From: an uncultured Gemmiger sp.
Lineage (GTDB): Bacteria; Bacillota; Clostridia; Oscillospirales; Ruminococcaceae
NCBI RefSeq assembly: GCF_934561205.1
Contig: NZ_CAKTFU010000013.1
Span: 19,501-83,500 of the forward strand
DNA length: 64,000 nucleotides
Direction: 5' to 3'
The position numbers were made by a program, and so were the translations under genes. The notes under the pieces are model-generated. The model did no database searches and was not told the DNA's origin. It worked only from the letters and a program-made list of their open reading frames with translations. Within the stretch, counting starts at the first letter, position 1. Every line of letters begins with the position of its first letter. Shown here piece after piece: positions 25,433 through 32,807 of this stretch.

Positions 25433-26649
25433 AGGTGGATGTGGCGGGGCACGCCGTTGATGTAGATGGGGTTCAGCTCGGCCTGGATCAGCGGGCGGGC
25501 GTAGCGCTCAAAGTTTTCGTTGACGTGCATACCGTCCTCGGTGATCCAATCGGCGGGGACCTTCTTTTCGTAGTTGGCGACCTGCGTCACATCGACCATC
25601 TCGGTTTCCACGCGGTAGGGCTGGTCGCTCACGCGCTTGATGGCGCACATCTTGCCGGTTTCGCCGCGCACGGCAGCCTCCACGGCGCCGCCGCCCACCT
25701 GATAGGCCTCGGTGATGTCGGTGCGGCTGGCAAGGTGGCTGGCGCAGCGCTGCAGCGTCGAAAATTCAATGGCGCGGGTCTTGCAGCCCAGACGCACGCG
25801 GATGAGATCGGCCAGGTAACGGCTGGTGCCGCTCAAGATGGCCTTGTGGCCGAAGGCGTCCAGCTGCCCGGCGGTGGAAACCAGATCGCACAGGAACACG
25901 CCGTCCTTGTTTTTGACGCCCTCGCTGGCGGCAATGATAACGTTGTGGCGGGTCTGCGCCAAGTCGGCGACGCGGGCAAGGAAGGCGTCCTCGTCAAAGG
26001 GGACCTCCGGCAGCAGGATCAGGTCGGGGCCGTCGCAGTCGGGGCCGGCGGCCAGGCTGGCAGCGGCGGCCAGCCAACCGGTGTGGCGACCCATAATTTC
26101 CGCCACCGTGACGCTGCGCAGGTCGTACACGCTGGAATCGCAGATGACTTCCTTTAAGATGGTGGCAATGTACTTGGCGGCGCTGCCGTAGCCGGGGGTG
26201 TGGTCGGTCAGCATCAGGTCGTTGTCGATGGTTTTGGGCACACCGATAAAGCGGATATCGCTGCCGATGCCGCTGCCGTACACCGACAGCTTGGCGATGG
26301 TGTCCATCGAGTCGTTGCCGCCGATGTAGAACACCGCGCCGATGTCATGCTCGGCAAAAATTTTGAACAGCTTTTCAAACGGGGCGGCGTCCACCTTGGG
26401 GTCGGGCAGCTTGCAGCGGCAGGAGCCGAGGTAGCTGGACGGGGTGCGCTTGAGCAGCTCAATGTCCATCTTGTCGGCCAGCTTTTCGTCCAGGTCGATG
26501 AGGTTGCCCTTCAAAACACCCTCGATGCCGTACTGCATACCGTACACGCGGGGGGCGCCGCAGGCCTTGGCGGTTTCGTACACACCGGCGAGGCTTGCGT
26601 TGATGACGGCGGTGGGGCCGCCCGATTGACCTACCAGAACGTTTTTCAT
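25429..26649 (-). CDS. pfp: PPi-type 6-phosphofructokinase (paralogue 1)
   Basis: A 406-residue phosphofructokinase. GQSGGPTAVINAS is at residues 7-19, GGNDSMDT at 110-117 and PKTIDND at 138-144. The Asp in GGND, and Lys rather than Gly in PKTIDND, mark the pyrophosphate-using group, which phosphorylates fructose-6-phosphate with PPi and is reversible. AAGGAG precedes the ATG. It lies 33 bases after an HAD phosphatase gene in the same leftward operon. A second full-length paralogue is at 47813-49048, clearly similar but divergent. Confidence 0.93.
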   Translation of the reverse strand: MKNVLVGQSGGPTAVINASLAGVYETAKACGAPRVYGMQYGIEGVLKGNLIDLDEKLADKMDIELLKRTPSSYLGSCRCKLPDPKVDAAPFEKLFKIFAEHDIGAVFYIGGNDSMDTIAKLSVYGSGIGSDIRFIGVPKTIDNDLMLTDHTPGYGSAAKYIATILKEVICDSSVYDLRSVTVAEIMGRHTGWLAAAASLAAGPDCDGPDLILLPEVPFDEDAFLARVADLAQTRHNVIIAASEGVKNKDGVFLCDLVSTAGQLDAFGHKAILSGTSRYLADLIRVRLGCKTRAIEFSTLQRCASHLASRTDITEAYQVGGGAVEAAVRGETGKMCAIKRVSDQPYRVETEMVDVTQVANYEKKVPADWITEDGMHVNENFERYARPLIQAELNPIYINGVPRHIHL

Positions 26650-26682
26650 AAAATTACTCCTTGTATAATCGCAAATTGTGCT

Positions 26683-27504
26683 TTACAGAACGTATTTTTC
26701 GATAGCAGCCGCCACACCGTCGTGGTTATTGTCGGCGCTTACGGCGGCGGCGGCAGCCTTGACCTCCTCGGTGGCGTTGCCCATGGCGACCCCCAGCCCG
26801 GCGGCCTGCAGCATGGCCAAATCGTTGCCGGAATCGCCCATTGCCATCAGCTGGCTGCGGGCAAGGCCCAGATGCTTGGCCAGCGCCAGCAGCGCGCTGC
26901 CCTTGGTCACGCCGGGGGCGTTGATCTCTAAGTTGGAATCCAGGCTGGTGGTGATCTCGGTGGGGCCGGCCGTCAGCACCGCCTGCCAGGCGGCGTCGCG
27001 GGCGGCATCGTCGGGGTAGATGATGCTGAACTTTTCAATTTCCTGCGCGTGGTCCCGCAGAAACTGCCGCAAATTTTCGGCCTCACCGCGGGTCGTATGG
27101 AAGTAGGCTCTCAGGTTCGGGGGCAAAAAGGCATCGCAGGCGTCCACGCTGCCTGTCTGGGAGTAGCTCTGCCCGTCCACAAACACGCTGATCAGCCCGC
27201 CGAACGGCTGCAAAAGGTCGTACAGGCGAAGGGCCAGCGCGGGGTCAAACGGCTGCTCTACGAGCTTTTTGCCGGTAGCCAGCTCGGTGACGGTGGCACC
27301 GTTGCTGGTAATGGCATAGTCTACGCCCGGCCAGTCCAGAAACTGCTGCGGCACCCCTGTGGCGGGGCGGCCCGTTGCGGGCAAGACCAGCACGCCCTTT
27401 TGCAAGGCGGCATTGATGGCGGCGGCATTGCGCGGGGAAATGGTCTTGGCATCGTCAAAGACGGTGCCGTCCAGATCCAGCGCTACGACGCGGATATCCT
27501 GCAT
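26683..27504 (-). CDS. Cof-type HAD-IIB sugar phosphatase
   Basis: A 273-residue HAD phosphatase. The start at ATG 27504 (MQDIRVVALDLDGTVFDD) lies 8 bases from GGAGG; a GTG three codons up overlaps the ribosome-binding site and is rejected. Motif I is DLDGT at residues 10-14, motif II PATGRP, motif III Lys in GVTKGSALLAL, and motif IV MGDSGNDLAML. The cap is of the C2B type. These enzymes hydrolyse sugar phosphates or FMN-like compounds. First gene of the operon with pfp and the acyltransferase. Confidence 0.92.
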   Translation of the reverse strand: MQDIRVVALDLDGTVFDDAKTISPRNAAAINAALQKGVLVLPATGRPATGVPQQFLDWPGVDYAITSNGATVTELATGKKLVEQPFDPALALRLYDLLQPFGGLISVFVDGQSYSQTGSVDACDAFLPPNLRAYFHTTRGEAENLRQFLRDHAQEIEKFSIIYPDDAARDAAWQAVLTAGPTEITTSLDSNLEINAPGVTKGSALLALAKHLGLARSQLMAMGDSGNDLAMLQAAGLGVAMGNATEEVKAAAAAVSADNNHDGVAAAIEKYVL

Positions 27505-27533
27505 AGGTTGCACCTCCGTATTTACTCAGCATA

Positions 27534-27562
27534 ATAGTACCGCAAAACGGGCAGAAATGCAA
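27534..27562 (-). promoter_or_regulatory. Promoter of the HAD-pfp-acyltransferase operon
   Basis: Minus strand TTGCAT (27557-27562), 17-bp spacer, TACTAT (27534-27539). Confidence 0.6.
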
Positions 27563-27648
27563 GAGAGAATCCCCGCCGTTTTTACCCAATAAAAAAAGGG
27601 GCTTGCGCCCCCAACAGCTTGTAGAAGAAGTCCTTTTCTGGGAAATTT

Positions 27649-27781
27649 GTAGGGATGGGTCTTGACCCATCCGCACATCTGGCCGCGCGCAGCGCATAAA
27701 ATCGCGCCGAACGGCGCGCAGTTTTCTCGTTACGTCGTGCTTTTGGCAAGGCAGCACGGAACGGTCGAGACCGTTCCCTAC
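27649..27781 (+). repeat. 133-bp BIME-like repeat, copy 2 (forward)
   Basis: GTAGGG to CCCTAC. Left arm GGATGGGTCTTGACCCATCC, right arm GGAACGGTCGAGACCGTTCC. It fills much of the 323-base gap between two leftward genes. Confidence 0.88.
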
Positions 27782-27827
27782 AAACCATTCAATAGGTTGC
27801 AGATGCTGCATAAAGTCAAAGACGGTT

Positions 27828-28304
27828 TTACAAAATCGCCCCAATGGCAGAAAAACCCAGCAGACTGACCGCACCCATGATGCAGCCCGCCAGCAGCACG
27901 CCGCCCATGCAGGCCAGCACGCTGGATTTGAAATCCATGTCCAGCAGGCTGGCGGCCAGGGTGCCCGTCCATGCACCGGTGCCCGGCACAGGGATGCCCA
28001 CAAACAGCAGCAGCGCCCAGAACAGCCCGCGCCCCGCCTTTTGCTTCAACTTTTCGCCGCCCTTGTGGCCTTTTTCGAGGAAAAAGCGGAAAAACTTGCC
28101 GATGACCGGCTTGTCGGCGCCCCATTCCAGCACGCGGCGCGCAAAGAAGAAGATGATGGGCACGGGGATCATATTGCCGATGATGGAGATGACGTACACC
28201 TGCCACAGCGGCAAGCCCAGCCCCACACCGATGGGAATGGCGCCGCGCAGCTCGATAAGCGGCACCATGGAAACCAAAAACACATACAAATAACGATTCA
28301 ACAT
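27828..28304 (-). CDS. Small multidrug-export-type membrane protein (COG2426)
   Basis: A 158-residue membrane protein, start at ATG 28304 (MLNRYLYVFLVSMVPLIELRGAIPIG) behind GAGAGG. The PLIELRGAIPIG motif and the later GIPVPGTGAWTGTLAASLL are diagnostic of the COG2426 / Sm_multidrug_ex family; the two halves look like an internal duplication, as in DedA-like folds. Actual transport function is unproven. The long in-frame extension upstream overlaps the divergent DUF3842 gene and is not coding. Confidence 0.88.
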   Translation of the reverse strand: MLNRYLYVFLVSMVPLIELRGAIPIGVGLGLPLWQVYVISIIGNMIPVPIIFFFARRVLEWGADKPVIGKFFRFFLEKGHKGGEKLKQKAGRGLFWALLLFVGIPVPGTGAWTGTLAASLLDMDFKSSVLACMGGVLLAGCIMGAVSLLGFSAIGAIL

Positions 28305-28343
28305 ACAAAACCTCTCGTCGGTAAAAATCAGCGTGTAACTTAC

Positions 28344-28372
28344 AGTATACCATACACACGCCTGTTTGGCAA
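28344..28372 (-). promoter_or_regulatory. Promoter of the COG2426 gene
   Basis: Minus strand TTGCCA (28367-28372), 17-bp spacer, TATACT (28344-28349). Confidence 0.65.
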
Positions 28373-28404
28373 CCGCGCCGCCGCCCTCTACGCCGATTTT
28401 ACAC

Positions 28405-28433
28405 TTGCCATCCCCTGCCCTGCGGCGTATAAT
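28405..28433 (+). promoter_or_regulatory. Promoter of the DUF3842-kinase genes
   Basis: TTGCCA (28405-28410), 17-bp spacer, TATAAT (28428-28433). Arranged back-to-back with the COG2426 promoter. Confidence 0.7.
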
Positions 28434-28491
28434 AAAGGCGGAACCCTTTTGCCGCTGTGGCGGCATTACATATGGACAAAAGGTGCACAAA

Positions 28492-28908
28492 ATGAAACGT
28501 GTTTTACTGATAGACGGCCAGGGCGGCGGCATGGGCGCGCAGCTGGCCAAGCTGCTGCTGCCCCAACTGCCCGCCGACTGCGAGCTTTTGGCGGTGGGCA
28601 CCAACGTGCTGGCCACCAGCGCCATGTTAAAGGCGGGTGCCGCGCGCGGTGCCACGGGTGAGAACGCCGTGGTGTACAACGCCGCGCGGGCAGATGTAAT
28701 TTTGGGGCCTATCGGCATCCTGATGGCCAACGGCATTTTGGGGGAGGTCTCGCCCAAAATGTCGGTGGCGGTGTCGGGCAGTGAGGCAGCCAAGGTGTTG
28801 ATTCCCGCGTCCGGCTGCGGAATTTTGGTGGCGGGCACGCAGGACTGCCGCCTGGACGACTACCTGCAGAACGCCGTAGCGCTGACGCTGCGCGCGCTGG
28901 ACGCATGA
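28492..28908 (+). CDS. DUF3842 family protein
   Basis: A 138-residue protein starting at 28492 (MKRVLLIDGQGGGMGAQLAKLL) behind AAAAGGTG. The glycine-rich N-terminus looks like a nucleotide-binding strand-loop-helix, and MSVAVSGSEAAKVLIP is conserved in the family. Biochemical function is unknown. Its stop overlaps the start of the kinase gene (ATGA), so the two are coupled. Confidence 0.88.
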   Translation: MKRVLLIDGQGGGMGAQLAKLLLPQLPADCELLAVGTNVLATSAMLKAGAARGATGENAVVYNAARADVILGPIGILMANGILGEVSPKMSVAVSGSEAAKVLIPASGCGILVAGTQDCRLDDYLQNAVALTLRALDA

Positions 28909-29492
28909 TGCCGCTGTTTTCCGCCGCCGCGCCCCTTGTGCAGGCGGCGCAAAAGGCCGCCGCCCACGGCCCTGCGCTGCTGGCCATCGACGGACGCTGC
29001 GGCAGCGGCAAGACCACGCTGGCAAACCGACTGGCACAGCAGCTCGGCTGCCGAATCGTGCATACCGACGACTTTTACCTGCCCCCTGCCAAACGGTGCG
29101 AGGGCTGGCAGCGGCAGCCCGGCGCCAATATGGATTTTTGTCGTTTACGGCAGGAGGTTTTGCAGCCGCTGCTGCGCGGGCAGACCGCACAGTACCGCGC
29201 CTACAGCTGCGCCGACGGGGCGTTTTTGCCGCCCGTTCCCCTGCCCGCCGCGCCGCTGACCATCGTGGAGGGCAGCTACAGCCTGCACCCCGCGCTGCAA
29301 ACGAAATTTGCCCTGCGGGTGTTTGTGACCTGCCCGCCCGACGTACAGGCCGCACGGCTGCAGGCGCGCGAGGGGGCGCGCTATGCGCAGTTTGTGCAGC
29401 GCTGGATCCCGCTGGAGGAGGGGTATTTTGCCGCACATGACCCCGCCGCCCGCTGCGATTTTGTGCTGGACACTTCAACGTTTTTCGTGTAA
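28905..29492 (+). CDS. Uridine kinase-like P-loop kinase
   Basis: A 195-residue P-loop protein with Walker A GRCGSGKT at residues 30-37, a DDFYLPP motif typical of the uridine kinase/phosphoribulokinase group near residue 55, and a Walker B-like strand APLTIVEGSYSLHP. These enzymes phosphorylate nucleosides, pantothenate or similar small alcohols. The substrate is undetermined; location directly before an ECF S component hints at a vitamin or nucleoside. An alternative ATG lies one codon downstream. Confidence 0.82.
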   Translation: MMPLFSAAAPLVQAAQKAAAHGPALLAIDGRCGSGKTTLANRLAQQLGCRIVHTDDFYLPPAKRCEGWQRQPGANMDFCRLRQEVLQPLLRGQTAQYRAYSCADGAFLPPVPLPAAPLTIVEGSYSLHPALQTKFALRVFVTCPPDVQAARLQAREGARYAQFVQRWIPLEEGYFAAHDPAARCDFVLDTSTFFV

Positions 29493-29581
29493 AATAGTAT
29501 ATTGACCCTTAGAGAAAAAGCCAGGAAGGCAGCGCCCAGAAGGGTGCGCGGGTGAAACTTTTTTGATAAGGATGATTTCTC
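29493..29581 (+). promoter_or_regulatory. Structured leader before the ECF S-component gene
   Basis: Eighty-nine bases after the kinase stop contain a small GCC/GGC hairpin followed by a GCGCCC-AGAA-GGGTGC hairpin, then AAGGATG as ribosome-binding site. S-component leaders are often riboswitches, but I could not match this to a known aptamer (THF, preQ1, cobalamin, TPP and FMN considered). Confidence 0.35.
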
Positions 29582-30115
29582 TTGAAAAACGAAAGAACCA
29601 AAAAATTGGCCTATGCAGCGTTGTTTCTGGCGCTGTGCCTTGTACTGCCCCTGCTGACGGGGCAGATCCCGCAAATCGGCAGTATGCTGCTGCCGATGCA
29701 TATCCCCGTGCTGCTGTGCGGCCTTGTGTGCGGCTGGCAGTACGGCGCGGCGGTGGGCTTTGTGGCGCCGCTGCTGCGCTCGCTGCTGTTCACGATGCCG
29801 AAGCTGTACCCCGTGGCCATCGCCATGGCCTTTGAGCTGCTGACCTACGGCCTGGTCATCGGGCTGGTGTACCGCCGCCTGGCCAAAAAGGGCATGGTCG
29901 GGGTGTACGCGGCGCTGGTCACCGCCATGGTGGCGGGGCGTCTGGTCTGGGGCGTGGCCGAGGTCGTGCTGCTGGGCCTTAACGGCAACGCCTTTACCGC
30001 GCAGGCATTTTTGGCGGGTGCGCTGCTGAACGCCGTGCCCGGCATCATCGTGCAGCTGATTTTGATCCCCGCCGTGATGGCCGCCCTGCAAAAGGCCGGT
30101 GCCGTCGAAAAGTAA
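29582..30115 (+). CDS. ECF transporter S component, substrate unknown
   Basis: A 177-residue membrane protein with about six hydrophobic segments and the layout of ECF S components (KKLAYAALFLALCLVLPLL; SMLLPMHIPVLLCGLVCGW). The PMHIPVLLCGL motif belongs to the group that includes folate and pantothenate S proteins. The start codon is TTG at 29582 behind AAGGATG, since no in-frame ATG precedes the first helix; an uncommon but acceptable start. It has no adjacent ATPase genes and could share the module at 17905-20449 or another elsewhere. Confidence 0.82.
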   Translation: MKNERTKKLAYAALFLALCLVLPLLTGQIPQIGSMLLPMHIPVLLCGLVCGWQYGAAVGFVAPLLRSLLFTMPKLYPVAIAMAFELLTYGLVIGLVYRRLAKKGMVGVYAALVTAMVAGRLVWGVAEVVLLGLNGNAFTAQAFLAGALLNAVPGIIVQLILIPAVMAALQKAGAVEK

Positions 30116-30125
30116 CGCCCTATGC

Positions 30126-30160
30126 AAAAAAGCCGCGCAGGAAGCGCGGCTTTTTGTTTT
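30126..30160 (+). terminator. Terminator of the S-component gene
   Basis: AAAAAGCCGCGC/GCGCGGCTTTTT stem (30127-30138, 30144-30155), 5-base loop, T-rich tail. Confidence 0.9.
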
Positions 30161-30176
30161 TGGCAAACGGTAACGC

Positions 30177-30208
30177 CCGCCCCCGCCGAACGGCGGAGGC
30201 GGGCATTT
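30177..30208 (+). terminator. Second terminator-like hairpin
   Basis: GCCCGCC...GGCGGGC-type stem followed on the plus strand by ATTTTT. The minus-strand reading lacks a T-run, so it backs up the first terminator rather than serving the leftward gene. Confidence 0.6.
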
Positions 30209-30222
30209 TTCACATTTTACCG

Positions 30223-30510
30223 TTACTTTTTCTGCAATGCACCCTGCAGCATAATGTCACCGAAGGACAGCGCATTGTATAAGCCCACTTTGTTGGCCTG
30301 GCGGACGATGCGCTCCGGCAGGGGCTTGGAGTCATCGGTGGAAAGCAGCACAATGTGCACCTTGTCGGCCACCTCAACGCCGTTTTCCTGCTTGTTGCTG
30401 AGCACCTGCAGGTAGATGATGTACGGGTCGGTCATGGAGCCGTAGTAGATATCATTGCCGCAGCGCACCAGCGGGCGGCCTTTATAGGTCAGTTTGGGAG
30501 TGTAAGCCAT
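30223..30510 (-). CDS. Conserved hypothetical protein, 95 residues
   Basis: Not assigned to a characterised family. The sequence MAYTPKLTYKGRPLVRCGNDIYYG then MTDPYIIYLQVLSNK and DKVHIVLLSTDD reads as a compact beta-rich soluble domain with a short C-terminal helix. It begins behind AAGAAGG with a convincing own promoter and sits just downstream of the polysaccharide export operon on the same strand. No signal peptide or cysteine cluster. Confidence 0.75.
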   Translation of the reverse strand: MAYTPKLTYKGRPLVRCGNDIYYGSMTDPYIIYLQVLSNKQENGVEVADKVHIVLLSTDDSKPLPERIVRQANKVGLYNALSFGDIMLQGALQKK

Positions 30511-30551
30511 AGCAGAGACCTTCTTTCTGTAAATTATGTCCTTAATATACT

Positions 30552-30580
30552 AGTATAGCACAAAACAGCGTGAATTACAA
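30552..30580 (-). promoter_or_regulatory. Promoter of the 95-residue gene
   Basis: Minus strand TTGTAA (30575-30580), 17-bp spacer, TATACT (30552-30557). The -35 overlaps the stop of the DUF2304 gene. Confidence 0.65.
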
Positions 30581-30955
30581 ATCCATTTTATCATCGGGTG
30601 ATTTCTGCCCGTCCTGCTCCTGCCGCTGCTGGTTCAGGGCGATGCGCTCGGTCAGAATACGCAGGCGGCTGTCCAGCTGGCTGACCTTGATGGACAGCGA
30701 AAACTGACGTGCCAACAGCAAAAATATGACAATCAGGTACACACAGTTGATGGGGCTTACAAACCCCATCAAATCCGACACCCAGTACGCAATGCCGGGG
30801 AACACCGCCACCAGCAGCAAAACCGCGCTGAGAGCCAGCCAGTAGATGGTATCCTCGATCTGTACGCGGGCCTGCCGCACACGGCACAGCACATACCCCG
30901 CCGTGAAAAAGCTGCCGAGAATCAGGCAGACACGCAAAACCGTTTGGTCGGTCAT
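30575..30955 (-). CDS. DUF2304 membrane protein
   Basis: A 126-residue protein with three hydrophobic segments (LRVCLILGSFFTAGYVLCRV; TIYWLALSAVLLLVAVFPGIAYWV; INCVYLIVIFLLLARQF) and a helical, charged C-terminal tail with heptads. DUF2304 proteins commonly follow GT2 dolichyl-phosphate-mannose-synthase-like enzymes. Here it starts 1 base after the GT2 gene, so a partnership in lipid-linked sugar synthesis is inferred. Confidence 0.88.
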   Translation of the reverse strand: MTDQTVLRVCLILGSFFTAGYVLCRVRQARVQIEDTIYWLALSAVLLLVAVFPGIAYWVSDLMGFVSPINCVYLIVIFLLLARQFSLSIKVSQLDSRLRILTERIALNQQRQEQDGQKSPDDKMDL

Positions 30956-30956
30956 A

Positions 30957-31676
30957 TCACAGGCTCCTTTCCGGGTAGGGGGTCTCGGTGTCGCGCTTGC
31001 GGAACCACTGGATCAGCAAAATGGACACCGACATTTTTACCATGTACTGCACACTGCGCCAGAAGGTCAGGTAGCTCTGCCCGGCCGTGCGCTCGCCCAT
31101 TTTTACCTGCACTTCCCTGACCTTGGCGCCGTTTTTGATCAGGTAGCTGATGGTATCGGGTTCGGGGCCGTAGTTGAGGTTTTCGGCAAATTCCTGCACC
31201 ATGGCGCGGTTGAACATCCGCATACCGCTGGTGGGGTCGCAGATGGCGCGGCCCGTCGTCAGCCGAATGGACCAGCTGATGATATAGCTGCCCGCCATGC
31301 GCAGGGTCTTGGGCTTTTTGACCGTCAAAAAACGGCTGCCGATGACGATATCGCTGCCGTCCTCCAGCGCTGCCAGCATTTCGGCGATGTATTCGGGCTT
31401 GTGCTGGCCGTCGGCGTCCATCTGCATGGCGCAGTCGTAGCCGTGCTCGGCGGCGTAGCGAAGCCCCGTCTGAAACGCCCCCGCCAGCCCCAGGTTGACG
31501 GGCAGGTCAATGAGGTTGAACCCGTTTTGGCGGCAGAGCGCGGCGGTCTTGTCGCGGCTGCCGTCGTTGACCACCACATAGTCGTACTGGGGGTAGTTAT
31601 CTATCAGATCCCTGACCACCGGCACGATGCTGGCCTCCTCGTTATGGGCGGGGATAACAATCAGTAGCTTTTGCAT
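30957..31676 (-). CDS. GT2 glycosyltransferase, dolichyl-phosphate mannose synthase-like
   Basis: A 239-residue GT-A fold enzyme: LIVIPAHNEEASI at residues 4-16, DYVVVNDGSRDKT near 35, the metal-binding MQMDADGQHKPE near 90 and a conserved GSRFL motif. This class transfers a sugar from a nucleotide donor to a polyprenyl phosphate. It lacks long membrane helices, which the adjacent DUF2304 protein may supply. Part of the five-gene leftward export operon, 9 bases after the GT4 gene. Confidence 0.9.
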   Translation of the reverse strand: MQKLLIVIPAHNEEASIVPVVRDLIDNYPQYDYVVVNDGSRDKTAALCRQNGFNLIDLPVNLGLAGAFQTGLRYAAEHGYDCAMQMDADGQHKPEYIAEMLAALEDGSDIVIGSRFLTVKKPKTLRMAGSYIISWSIRLTTGRAICDPTSGMRMFNRAMVQEFAENLNYGPEPDTISYLIKNGAKVREVQVKMGERTAGQSYLTFWRSVQYMVKMSVSILLIQWFRKRDTETPYPERSL

Positions 31677-31685
31677 AGATGCTCC

Positions 31686-32807
31686 TTAGTTTACGATGCT
31701 GCGCAGTTTTTCATACACAGCCTGCCAGGTAAAGCGCCCCAGCAGCGTTTGCTTGGCCCGTTGGCTGCGCGCCTTGGCGGCTGCCGGGTCGGCAGCGGTC
31801 TTTTGCAGGGCGGCGGCAATTTCCGCCGCGTCGGCGCTTTGCAGGAACAGGGCGTGCTCTGCGTCGGGCAGCAGCTCCCCCGTGCCCGCCGTGTGCGTGC
31901 AGAGGATGGGGCAGCCGCAGGCGGCGGCCTCCAGCAGCGTTGTGGGGAATCCCTCGGCGTACAGGGTGGGCAGGCAGTAGCAGTCGGCCTGGCTGAGTAG
32001 CTGCACGATCTGTGCATGGGGCAGCGCTCCGGGGGCGGCAATGCGCCCGCCGCTTTGCTGTGCCAGCTGTTGCAGCTCGTCCCGCTGCGGGCCGCTGCCC
32101 GCAATGACCAAACTCCAGTCCGGCAGGCTGAGCACCGCCTGTGCCAGCGGCAGTGCGCCTTTTTCGGGGATCAGCCGCCCCACAAAGGCCGCCAGCTTAG
32201 TGCCGGCGGGCATATTTTTGCGCCAATCCACGCGGTTTTCTGCGCGGGCTGCCTGTGCCAGCTCGTCGGGGTCCACGGCGTTGGGCAGCGTACCCGCCGC
32301 CTGTATGCCGAAGGTTTGCAGCCAGCAGCAGGTGTCGGCGGACACGCCGTAAAAATCAAACCCGCAGCGGGCAATGCAGCGGCAGGCAAAATGCTCGTAC
32401 CACCGCCCCAACAGGCCCATCAGCCCGCCGTGCATCATATATCCTGTCGAGTGGTCCAGCACCAGCGCGGGGATGCCCCGCCGCCGGCACTGCCGCGCCG
32501 CCCAGATGCTTTGTGTGTACATCCGCGTCTGGATCACGGCAAAGTCGATGTCCTGCGCCCACAGATCGGCGGCATCGGCCCACGGTTTCAGCACGGGGAA
32601 CCTCCCGTTCATCACGGGAAAGGACGGCAGGCGGTAAATTTCAATGCCGTATTCGTCGGTCTCCCGCGCGGGCAGCCCCGGCAGCGCCGCCGTAACGACC
32701 AGCGCCCGATGCCCCGCCGCGGTGAACCGCCGCGCCAGATTCCAGGTATAGCGCTCGACCCCGCCGGGTGTGGGCAGGTACTGCGCCGAGAAAAAGCAGA
32801 TGGTCAT
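31686..32807 (-). CDS. GT4 glycosyltransferase
   Basis: A 373-residue GT-B retaining glycosyltransferase. The N-terminal domain begins with ICFFSAQYLPTPGGVERYTWNLARRF, and the C-terminal donor domain has LAAFVGRLIPEKGALPLAQAV and the E-x7-E motif region CLPTLYAEGFPTTLLEAAACGCPI. It would add a sugar to a surface glycan precursor. Its ATG overlaps the Wzt-type gene stop by 4 bases. Donor and acceptor unknown. Confidence 0.92.
   Translation of the reverse strand: MTICFFSAQYLPTPGGVERYTWNLARRFTAAGHRALVVTAALPGLPARETDEYGIEIYRLPSFPVMNGRFPVLKPWADAADLWAQDIDFAVIQTRMYTQSIWAARQCRRRGIPALVLDHSTGYMMHGGLMGLLGRWYEHFACRCIARCGFDFYGVSADTCCWLQTFGIQAAGTLPNAVDPDELAQAARAENRVDWRKNMPAGTKLAAFVGRLIPEKGALPLAQAVLSLPDWSLVIAGSGPQRDELQQLAQQSGGRIAAPGALPHAQIVQLLSQADCYCLPTLYAEGFPTTLLEAAACGCPILCTHTAGTGELLPDAEHALFLQSADAAEIAAALQKTAADPAAAKARSQRAKQTLLGRFTWQAVYEKLRSIVN

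Noticed and set aside
28305..28838. Long N-terminal extension of the COG2426 gene
   Set aside because: It runs antisense through the DUF3842 gene and two promoters; the conserved protein starts at 28304.
29512..29562. THF- or cobalamin-type riboswitch before the ECF S component
   Set aside because: Isolated matches such as GCGCGGGTGAAAC and CCAGGAAGGC are not arranged as in either consensus, and the region is too short.
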